From Alloascoidea africana (Eukaryota; Ascomycota; Alloascoideomycetes; Alloascoideales; Alloascoideaceae): 64,000 bases of DNA. Below the pieces are notes generated by a model, which made no database searches, was not told the DNA's origin, and worked only from the letters and a program-made list of their open reading frames with translations. This document shows positions 31,701 to 40,208 of the stretch, in pieces; within the stretch, counting starts at the first letter, position 1; each line of letters starts with the position of its first letter. Made by a program: the position numbers and the translations under genes. Location of the stretch: positions 496,001-560,000 of the forward strand of contig JAKTTT010000002.1 in the NCBI GenBank assembly GCA_030581615.1, read 5' to 3'.

Positions 31701-33547
31701 AAAGAAGAAACAACACCAGCTTCACTTTACATTTCAATATAGTATCATCTTTGAAACTCGTTTTGTTTGATGGTATAGGGGTAAGCATTCTATGTTTTGG
31801 TTTTGTATAGAGTAACCTGTCTTGAGTTTGTACCTAGAATGATCTTTCAGTGATGCCTGTACTGCCATGGGTTTCAGGGGGTTTTGGACCATTTTTAGTG
31901 ACTAAAAATCAACATTAAATTTTGTACCTGCGAGCAGCATCAAAACCGTTAATCGAAAATTGATGAGCAAAAGCATTAGCTTCAACGTTCGAGCTTCATG
32001 GACCTAGTTAATGCTGGAAACAAAAACATGCTAGAGCGCTTATCTTTTCTAAACCTCGGGGTCTTTACAGATCATCTGACATTGTGGCTTTCAGACTATT
32101 CCAGTTCTGGTAACATGTTCTTTCTATTTAAAACTTAAATTTATTTGTTTAGAATCGTTTTTATATGTTTTTCTTAGTATTTATGGAGATGCTGTTGATG
32201 TACAGCTATCATGTTTGGGTTTTTGCAAGCACTAAATGGCCTGCTTAAAGAGGTTTCTCTCACGAGGAGATTCGACGCTATTTGCTTCTCTTACATAGAG
32301 ACCACTGCATCCAGAAGCCAAAAAACTCTTCATAGGCGGCTATTCAGATATGCAGCTGACTTTGAGAACTTCTATTGGAAGGATTTAGACTATCCCTTTT
32401 CCCGGACCTGCATTTCAACATTCGGCATTGGCCGTTCATAAGAGATTTAGGTTAAATGAAAGGAGTCGACTATGAAATTCTGGGATTCCTAAACGCTTCA
32501 TATTTGTTCTTTTTACGAAGGACATAAAGATTTATGCGATGTGAAATCAGGTGTCTATTGTCCGTGTCCAAGAAAGGGTCACATCAAAACTCATCTTCTA
32601 TGCTGTAATAAAACATCACGGAAGAAGCCAGAGAGTAGGAACAGTAAATCAAGACAAGTAAAAGGATTCTTCATTTTCTCAGAAATATTAAACTGTTGTA
32701 AAGTCTAAAGAAAAGATGTCTGCATGACACTTTCCGGATTACTTTTGATAAACATCAGTCTCGTGAAACCTTGAGGTTCTGTATTTTGGTCCCAAACCAA
32801 ACTATCCAAGTTGAATATAGAGCGCTTTTTAAATGGTTTCTTGCATTAGTTTAAAGAATGAGTTGTCTGAATGTCTACATGATTCAGTTATATAGCAAAA
32901 AATGAAGCTGAAGTCAGAACAGACTCTGATTCTCCGCACATTCGGTGTGTGTCTACTCATGTCTACTTGATTAGAGCTTTGGTTTAAGTTGAGATTCCTT
33001 TGCTTTCGAAAAAAAAGGTTGATTAATTTTTCTCCTCATCGCTGCGTAATTATTGTAGATGGCTAATGGGAACTGTAACGGTCGTATTCATGATTCGAGA
33101 TCTCAGAAAAATTGAAATATTTTTTCTCTGCACTAGTCGACCAGTTGAGTGTTAGTTCCCTAGTTTTTAACTTGGTGTGTAAAGAGATTCCATGCAGCTG
33201 TCTGCCTGTGCAAGTGAGTCTCCCCCGTGGTACGGGCGGGATCGATGTGTATTAACATTAGGATTAACATTAACATTAATCATAAATCTAGTTACAGTAA
33301 GGGTCTGGATGTGCCCCATCTGATTCTGTGCCTTCTCATCGCTTCTGCATCTCGTTTGCTCCCCTCTTCTTGTAGAATAGACGTGTATATAAAAGTTGGA
33401 GATTTACTCCCAATGTTCAGATTCAAGATTTTGCTAGTTTCTGTTCACTCCTCGCTTGTATCTATTAGCATCTGCTTTAACCACAACCATTCGTCTATTT
33501 AAAACAGTCTTTGCTCTTAATTACGTGCCTCAATAATCTTACGAACA
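28701..33547. other. Gene-poor region, 4.8 kb
   Basis: The longest stretch without a recognisable gene. GC content looks similar to its flanks, not AT-extreme. Open frames are short (the best are 89-95 codons, on the minus strand at 29,625-29,903, 30,112-30,399 and 31,265-31,534) and resemble no family I know. I saw no tRNA or rRNA, no long direct or inverted repeat, and no LTR pair. Small hairpins occur, for example AGCTGACT at 30,071 with AGTCAGCT at 30,098. A hexamer-like ATTAAC repeat lies at 33,251-33,280, close to the promoter of the next gene. It could hold noncoding RNA, a replication origin, a degenerate locus or a centromere. Confidence 0.5.
33251..33280. repeat. Short ATTAACATTA-type repeat
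   Basis: Four imperfect ATTAAC units in about 30 bp, roughly 270 bp upstream of the ATG at 33,548. It could be an array of factor sites in that gene's promoter. Confidence 0.6.
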
Positions 33548-34828
33548 ATGTCAAGGGCAGGAACACTCATTTCCACCGAACAGAAAGATATTAAACAAAA
33601 ATTTCTATCGTTTACTTTCCCAGATCTTAGTGAACGAGTCAGCAATCAAAACCCAAAAGAACACATCAAAAGGGACAGTTTGGTTGGGATCTCAAAAGAC
33701 CCAAACCATCCCTTCTGCAGCCCAAAACTTCAAAGCGCTAGATCAGTTTCCATTTCGCAATGCTCACTATCAGCAGAATCTGATTTAACACAAAACGCAA
33801 AATGCCACCATGCCAGTAATACTGGTTCGACTACTCAGATGTCTCCAAAGCGGAATTCAGTCACCAGTCCTCCTCCCGCTTCCAGAGCATCTCGTGCAAC
33901 TTCATTCGCAGATAGCCGAAGGAAAAGTCCCCAGCATTCACACAAGAGATCTGGCGCAGTTTCAGATGTAGGCGAATTTTTTTCTTCGGAAGGGAATTCT
34001 TATCATCAGGGGCTAGGAATTAACGCTTGTCATTCACTACAACCAAATAATTTCTTTATGTCAAAGACTCAAGGACTAGCATGCCAACGAAGACAATCGG
34101 CTCCAGTAGTGAATTCTACCTTTACACCTGTAATTGATCTAGACGATGCACAGCTTACAGCCATAAATGAAGGAAGTCTGGACTTTCAAAAGGCAAGAAA
34201 GGATATTCCTCGGAGACATCTTTATGACTCAATCCTATTCCGGTATGATTTTGGCCACTTCTCTGAGTCGGAATCAGACCCTGAATCTGAAACCAGCATA
34301 ACGTTTAACGGAACTAAGACTATTGAAGAGGAGTCTGAGGAAGAAGACGAAGAAATCGGAGATGCAAATTCGAAACACAAGCTTGGTTCTCCCTTCACTC
34401 CAAGACTAACATATTCGAATCATGATGAGGATGATGATTTCCGAATGTTGGGAGGAGACACTGATGCGGTTTCGCCTATCTCGCCTATATCACCTAGAAC
34501 GCTTGTTTCAAACTCAAACTTTTGGGAATTGGACAGACTAAACACCTCCTTTCATTCTACATCAGTATCCTCGAGCAGTACAATTTACAAGAATACAACT
34601 ATAGGGGAACCTGGCCCAATCGTCGACTTATCCTCTCCTCTGGGAATAAAGCAAACAGATTCTTCAATACGATGTGTAGACGAGAAAAATGGCAAATCTG
34701 GTCACAGTTGCAGACATTCAAATTGCTCTAGTATATCTGGGTTATCTATTGACCGAGAAAACAGAAACACTCCGGAACGACGTCAGAGTCGGTTCAGGCA
34801 ATGGGTTGGGAAAATAGTTCCATCTTGA
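33548..34828 (+). CDS. Unrecognised Ser-rich protein
   Basis: A 426-residue open frame; I do not recognise the family. There is no signal peptide or membrane span. It has Ser/Pro-rich stretches (about 90-140) and several Arg-Arg-x-Ser sites (RRQSAP, RRKSP), typical of basophilic kinase targets. A better-ordered segment at about 195-235 reads PVIDLDDAQLTAINEGSLDF then RRHLYDSILFRYDFG. Next come an acidic run (EEESEEEDEEIGD, about 258-270) and repeated SPISP motifs. The C-terminus is basic and aromatic (RRQSRFRQWVGKIVPS). The conserved-looking middle and C-terminus suggest a phosphoregulated adaptor or cell-cycle protein, but that is inference from composition only. Confidence 0.7.
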   Translation: MSRAGTLISTEQKDIKQKFLSFTFPDLSERVSNQNPKEHIKRDSLVGISKDPNHPFCSPKLQSARSVSISQCSLSAESDLTQNAKCHHASNTGSTTQMSPKRNSVTSPPPASRASRATSFADSRRKSPQHSHKRSGAVSDVGEFFSSEGNSYHQGLGINACHSLQPNNFFMSKTQGLACQRRQSAPVVNSTFTPVIDLDDAQLTAINEGSLDFQKARKDIPRRHLYDSILFRYDFGHFSESESDPESETSITFNGTKTIEEESEEEDEEIGDANSKHKLGSPFTPRLTYSNHDEDDDFRMLGGDTDAVSPISPISPRTLVSNSNFWELDRLNTSFHSTSVSSSSTIYKNTTIGEPGPIVDLSSPLGIKQTDSSIRCVDEKNGKSGHSCRHSNCSSISGLSIDRENRNTPERRQSRFRQWVGKIVPS

Positions 34829-35711
34829 TGATTATTCATTTCAACTAGCTTTACTCTTTGTTTTATGTTGATAGATGGATGCAAATTTCATCTATTTCTA
34901 TTTATTTATCACGCTAATGTTCTTTTGGGTTTAGGTAACGATCGAGCTTCTTTTCTTTCTTATTTATTTGTTTATGTCAAGTTTCTGTATTTTCAGGTCA
35001 ATAAAGCACACTATAAAAGTTACTAAGAGTATCATTATATTTCTACGCTTTTCAGTAAGAAAATCGAACATAGGAAATTGTAAGAGATTTCTGTCAACGT
35101 TGTAGATTTAGAAAACTATTTTTTCTTTTGCCCAACCAGGCTCTTCGGTGCAATGCTCATGATTTCCAAATGCCTTATTTCATAAGCTTCAATGTGTTCG
35201 GCATCTCTTTGAGTTTCTTCATTGATTGGAGTACATGCAACCACATATCTTTCAGCAACGAAGCGCAGATTACTTACCCCCGCACGCTTCTAATTTCCCG
35301 GTGTGTCTATTAAAGTCTGACAGGTGCAGAGAGATGAGCAAATGTGGTATAAAACTTTACATCAATTTGGAAGAGAACATGGAGACACCTTCCTACCACT
35401 GTATAATACTAAAAAGGCATGGGAAGGGGCTCGGCAACTGTGTACCCCGAATGCCTCATACGGCTTTCTCCAGGTTTTTCTTTTTGTCGGAATACATTTT
35501 ATGATCAATTTTGAAGGATCTGAAAGCGTGAGTTCACGTAGAAATGTGTGCTGACAAATATCTGATTCATTGTTTGCGAACGACTTCCTGTACCTGAGAG
35601 TCTGGATGATGCACCAAAAAAAGTTGTCCATAAACCTCCATCCATTGACTCATCCACCACCATATTTGATCTGGCAACCCTTGAACTCCTAATACATCAG
35701 CAAAAGAAGAG
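34829..35711. other. HIS3 promoter region
   Basis: About 0.9 kb between tandem genes. The first 150 bases are AT-rich, as for a transcript 3' end. A Gcn4-type site lies 60 bp before the HIS3 ATG. Short open frames (up to 92 codons) are not supported. Confidence 0.55.
35646..35652 (+). promoter_or_regulatory. Gcn4-type element TGACTCA
   Basis: A perfect TGACTCA, the core bound by Gcn4 during amino-acid starvation. It is 60 bp upstream of the HIS3 ATG, the gene expected to be under general amino-acid control. Proximity to the start codon is closer than usual. Confidence 0.6.
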
Positions 35712-36386
35712 ATGGCAAGAAGAACAGCCACCATCCAAAGGATAACAAACGAAACCAAAATACAGATTGCTCTTTCTCTAGATGGCGGCCCAATTGCACT
35801 TGAAAAGTCTCTTTTTGCTTCCTCGACAAACGAAACGGCTGACGAAGTTCATGCTTCTCAGTCAACCTCAAGCCAAGTAATTTCCATCAACTCAGGAATT
35901 GGATTTTTGGATCATATGGTTCATGCTCTGGCTAAGCACTCTGGTTGGTCTCTTATCTTGGAGTGTATCGGTGACATTCATATTGACGACCACCATAGCG
36001 TCGAAGATTGTGGAATAGCACTTGGTCTAGCATTCAAGGACGCGCTTGGTGCTCTCAAAGGCGTCAAGAGATTTGGATATGCATATGCTCCCCTTGATGA
36101 AGCGCTATCACGAGCTGTTATAGACCTTTCTAATCGTCCATATGCTGTTATTGAGCTTGGACTGAAAAGAGAGAAGATAGGAGAACTAAGCTGCGAAATG
36201 ATTCCTCACTTTATGGAGAGTTTTGCAACGGAAGCCAGAGTCACTCTCCATGTCGATTGTATTCGAGGATTTAATGACCATCATCGTGCCGAAAGCGCTT
36301 TCAAGGCTTTGGCAATTGCAATTCGTGAAGCTATAAGCAGTAATGGTACCAATGAAATCCCCAGTACTAAAGGTGTTTTGCGATAA
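35712..36386 (+). CDS. HIS3: Imidazoleglycerol-phosphate dehydratase (HIS3)
   Basis: Sixth-step enzyme of histidine biosynthesis, turning imidazole-glycerol phosphate into imidazole-acetol phosphate. Its 224 residues cover the whole family (220 in S. cerevisiae). Metal-binding His/Glu motifs are intact in both halves: [16 protein letters not shown] and [14 protein letters not shown] in the first, [15 protein letters not shown] in the second. An insert-like acidic and Thr/Ser-rich loop (about residues 36-52) is seen in other yeasts too. The ATG at 35,712 sits in an A-rich context. The nearby TGACTCA suggests starvation control. Confidence 0.97.
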   Translation: MARRTATIQRITNETKIQIALSLDGGPIALEKSLFASSTNETADEVHASQSTSSQVISINSGIGFLDHMVHALAKHSGWSLILECIGDIHIDDHHSVEDCGIALGLAFKDALGALKGVKRFGYAYAPLDEALSRAVIDLSNRPYAVIELGLKREKIGELSCEMIPHFMESFATEARVTLHVDCIRGFNDHHRAESAFKALAIAIREAISSNGTNEIPSTKGVLR

Positions 36387-36726
36387 TACGAAAGTTGCTA
36401 TGTATCAAAGTAAATAGTTTTAGCATAAATCATTTTGCTTAATAGAGTGTTTGGTATTAAATACCATTGTTTTTGTTTAACGGCTTCATGATTGCTTACT
36501 ATTTTTTACAGGCAAACTGTTCGTTCAAAGCTGTAAATAAATGCGGCAATATTGCAAAAAACATACGGATAAGTGCAGTTAAATTAATCGTGATATCAAA
36601 ATTGATCAAGTACCGTGTTACGGACACTCGAACTATTTATATTGTACTAAAGGAGGAGTATTTATTTTCAATACGACAGAAGTCCCAGCCGTATATGTTT
36701 TCGCATTTCCAACAATTGATTCCCAT
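36387..36726. other. Convergent HIS3-RPS6 3' spacer
   Basis: About 340 bp of AT-rich sequence between the two stop codons; no gene seen. Confidence 0.6.
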
Positions 36727-37702
36727 TTAAGCCTTGAGAGAAGAAGCTCTCCTCTTTTTGATTTCAGCCTTCTCAGCCTTTCTCTCATGTAGACGCTGAG
36801 CCAATAGTTGAGCATACTCAGCAGCAGCTTCTCTGGATGATTCAGCTGCTCTGATCTTCAAGGCCTTCAAGTGTCTCTTACGCTGTAGTGTCTGAGGAGT
36901 AACTAAACGCTGAATCTTGGGGGCTTTGGTGTATAATCTGCCGTTCTTGCCTGTAACCTCACGACGGATAACAAATTGGCGAACGTCGTCTTCCTTGGTC
37001 AAACCAAAGAATTTTCTAATGTTGTTGGCACGCTTTGGTCCCAATCTCTTAGGTGTGGAGACATCGGTCAGTCCTGGGATGTCGCTGTCACCCTGCTTGA
37101 CAATGGTCAAAGCCAAGACGGCAAGATCAGGTCCAACAATAGCACCTCTGACACTCTTTCTCTTCCTCTCACCTGTTCTTCGGGGTCTATAACATGAGTG
37201 TCCCTTAGCGAGCAAGAGACGAACACGGGTTGGGTGCAAAACACCTTGCTTCATGGGGAAACCCTGCTTGTCGTTTCCTCCAGAAATTCTGAAAAGGTAA
37301 CCCTTGAACTCGTCGCCGACGGAGTCACCCTCGACTTCCTGGCCCAAACGTTTGTCGTAGAAGACCCGAACACGCTGTTCGTCATCAATCTCAAAGGTCT
37401 TTTGAGTGCCGTTGGCTGGATACGAAATGTTAAGCTATAACAAACTGCGTTAGCAATATGGTCTAACTCATCTCCTGGGATACTATGCTTAAGAGTCAAG
37501 CACAATTTCTGTTAATGGAAGCCCTGGTTATGGATCGATAACCATCGCGAAGTTCAGATTTCAATTGGAACTTTTAAAGCATCTCGATAAACTGCGCAGC
37601 AATAGTCGTATGGGTACCAATTTTTTAACCAGCTTTCCGCTTTCCTCTAACACGGCATAAATCCCTTAGGAATGAATTAAACAGCAAAAGAGCTTACCTT
37701 CA
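36727..37702 (-). CDS. RPS6: 40S ribosomal protein S6 (eS6)
   Basis: Small-subunit ribosomal protein, target of TORC1-dependent phosphorylation at its C-terminus (RRASSLKA here, identical to S. cerevisiae). Exon 1 is just ATGAAG (37697-37702). A 262-nt intron (37435-37696) has donor GTAAGC, branch point TGCTAAC and acceptor TTATAG. Exon 2 (36727-37434) continues [19 protein letters not shown]. The total is 237 residues, against 236 in S. cerevisiae. An intron after the second codon is the position known in yeast RPS6 genes. The sequence matches S. cerevisiae throughout (for example [21 protein letters not shown]). Confidence 0.97.
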
Positions 37703-38533
37703 TCTCTGCTGTTTTGTGTTGACGTGCTGAGCGATCTTTACCAGTGGTCGGTTAGAAATCGATGGCTTCCTTTTCCTCACGTACAACAGTCTACCGGACT
37801 CAAATGTACTCGGGGTACCAAAGCCCTGTAATAGGGTTTCCTGATTAAGCAAGTAGGGTAGCTTGAGCCCTAATTACAAACACCAAAGGGTGAAGGGGTG
37901 TAAGGTTTAACAAATCGCTAGACCTACGGCTTATCTGTTCATAACACTGACTTTAGTCAAAGACTGCTTATGATAACTATTTCCATAAATCGTACAAAAG
38001 GCAGGACTTTGCAAGAGCATATGCTTTTTCCTGTTCAATACTTTTCTTCACTTGTTGTTCAAGTTGCAGTCATTTGGTCATAATCTGAGATGTAACCGTC
38101 TAATTGAGATTTCATGGATAATGCAACAATTCACTATCCTCTTCAAATAGTCCAGAAGTAGGGAGAATAGAAATTTCTATGGTTTTTTAATCCGTCAGAA
38201 AAGTGCCCCAATAATAATCCAATTGTGCCTTCCAATAATGCGCAGTTCAATCTTCTCTGTTCTACTCATGAGTATAAACACATAAAAATTTACACAACTA
38301 GATATCGTAAGCTCAATCGATGCTATATAGATATAAAAAACAAAACAGTTTGAAAGAACCGTTTTCTCACAAAGTGGTGCACTAAACACTTACTTTTGAT
38401 TACGTCGGCGTTTCTTGATAGATGCTTATGCATGGCTTGAGTCAGCAGATAGGTTGCTGGCGGCTTAAATTGTGGTTCTAGCGGTTTCTTTCCATCCCTC
38501 ACTTCACTTCCACCGTTTCTTGTGCTATTTGCC
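37703..38533. other. Divergent promoter region of RPS6 and YOP1
   Basis: About 0.8 kb. Holds a Tbf1-like AGCCCTAA element near RPS6. A minus-strand frame at 38,323-38,535 shares its ATG region with the YOP1 ATG and is not accepted as a gene. Confidence 0.55.
37866..37873 (-). promoter_or_regulatory. Tbf1-like element (AGCCCTAA/TTAGGGCT) upstream of RPS6
   Basis: AGCCCTAA about 165 bp upstream of the RPS6 ATG. RCCCTAA is the Tbf1 core, and Tbf1 (instead of Rap1) drives ribosomal protein genes in several non-Saccharomyces yeasts. An AGGGTTT/AAACCCT sequence at about 37,832 may be a second half-site. Function inferred. Confidence 0.4.
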
Positions 38534-39417
38534 ATGTCTTTTCAGGATCGCGCTAACCACTTTGTTTCCCAGCTCAACAAGGTATGATTGTCGCATTTAA
38601 GCGCCGTTGTAGAGTTCCGTATCCATGGCTGCGTGCAGTTTTACGAGCTCAAGATACGGTTGCTTTGGATGCGCACTCATTTCAACAATTGTCCACAATA
38701 AAGTAATTGATATTAACCTTTCACTAACAATTTGGTTTATGAATGATTAGCAATTAGAGCAATTTCCAGTGCTCAATAAAATTGAGAGCCAGACTCGTAA
38801 GTTGACACAGAGCGGTTATTGCCATCTGATTGAAACTGAAAGCATGATGCTAACCAGTTTTCTTAATTTCTATTTTAAATAAACAGAAGTTCCCAAGGCA
38901 TACACAACGCTTGGTGCCGGATTCATTTACTTTTTTCTAATTTTTCTGAATCTCGGAGGGTGAGTTTACGAGTTCCGGCTCATGATCATGTAAAGTGGGC
39001 TGTGTCGTGTGCTAACCACCGGAAATCATCACTGATAGAATTGGCCAACTGTTATCAAACATTGCTGGGTTTTTGATTCCAGGATACTATTCTCTAATTG
39101 CGTTGGAGACAACATCGAAGAAGGATGATACCCAACTTCTCACCTATTGGGTCATCTTTGCCTTTTTGTCTGTCGTAGAGTTCTGGTCAAAGACTATTCT
39201 CTACTGGGTTCCATTCTACTTTTTGTTCAAGACTATTTTTCTCTTGTACATTGGAATCCCACAATTTGGTGGTGCTCCTATTATTTATGAGCATTTTCTC
39301 AAACATATTGCTGTGAAGCTCGCCAAAGATCCAAAGGTGAACGAGTTGAACCAGGAAACCGAGAAGATTGCCACCAAAATTGAAGAGGCTGTCAAAGCTT
39401 CTGGAATTGGCAAATAA
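38534..39417 (+). CDS. YOP1: Reticulon-like ER membrane-shaping protein YOP1 (DP1/TB2/HVA22)
   Basis: Hairpin membrane protein that curves ER tubules with reticulons and interacts with Yip1 and Rab GTPases. Four exons: 38534-38581, 38751-38796, 38887-38959, 39039-39417. The introns are 169, 90 and 79 nt, with donors GTATGA, GTAAGT and GTGAGT and branch points CACTAAC, TGCTAAC and TGCTAAC. The spliced product is 181 residues (180 in S. cerevisiae). It aligns throughout: IESQTQVPKAYTTLGAGF, LNLGGIGQLLSNIAGF, then DDTQLLTYWVIFAFLSVVEFWSK, the family signature with the paired hydrophobic hairpins, and GIPQFGGAPIIYEH. S. cerevisiae YOP1 has a single short intron, so this gene is intron-rich for a yeast. 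Only the last exon is visible as a long open frame. Confidence 0.95.
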
Positions 39418-40208
39418 ATCAGTCAACTCTCATGAAAGATCAATTGCTACTTTCTTCATGATACTTGGACAGAGATGGTAGAATTATCCACCTTGAAATT
39501 TGTTGCCTTTTTATCATATTGAGATGATCCAATAGATACTACGGAATTCGATACCTTTTAAATCCCTTTCTACCATAGTCATTATGAATCTAGGGTGAGA
39601 TTTATATTTAATAGTACCTTTCCACTAGTTTCCAGCCGTGTAAGAAAGATCAGGGTCTTTCCGTTCCCAGTAATCTTCAGAACAAAATCTATTGTTCCGG
39701 CAGCATCTCGTTGCCACAGCAATATCCGCTGCATGGAAGTCAGAAAGAAGCACATTACTCTATTCAAGACCAAATGCCTAAACACTTATAATCTGTTACG
39801 CCAGAATACGACCCAGTGTTCTGGTTGTGCCCAGCATCTAGAGGAAATAGAGCAAAGCAGATCAAAAGTTGAGATCTCCCACAGTAACCACAGGCAGTGT
39901 GTGCTCATCTGATACCGCAAGGAGCATTCCATATTCAAAGGGATGAAATCTTTAGACATACACAACATTTATCATCAACGAAACAAGGCATTCAAATGTA
40001 CTGTTGCCCATGTGGAACAGATTCAAGCGCCTAGTCTACAAAGAGACGCCTTAACGCGCGCATTGACTCTAGCGCAACAGGAAATATTCCGTGACCTTTG
40101 GCACCAGTTCCAAAGCAAAGTGGATCGAACCGTTATCATTTATCTCGTTAAATTAAGCCAGCCGCCCTTCCTATTTGTTTGAAACTAGACATAAATTTAT
40201 TAAGCAGC
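39418..40208. other. Spacer upstream of the Elp3-like gene
   Basis: About 0.8 kb between tandem genes. Short open frames on both strands (up to 105 codons) have no convincing family match. The Elp3-like ATG at 40,209 is preceded by an in-frame TTG at 40,179, which is not used. Confidence 0.5.

Noticed and set aside
28701-33547. Komagataella-style centromere made of a long inverted repeat
   Set aside because: Words from one half were compared by eye with the reverse complement of the other half. No long match was found, and no translated frame recurs on both strands as a kilobase-scale inverted repeat would cause.
38323-38535. 70-codon minus-strand frame with a GTAAGT that could be a first exon
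   Set aside because: Its ATG overlaps the YOP1 ATG base for base on the other strand, and no convincing second exon was found.
39582-40180. Decayed MOG1-like gene on the minus strand upstream of the Elp3-like gene
   Set aside because: A C-terminal stretch (LETSGKVLLNINLTL) and a short VPHGQQYI resemble Mog1 blocks, but they are in different frames with stops between and the rest does not align; too weak to report as a feature.
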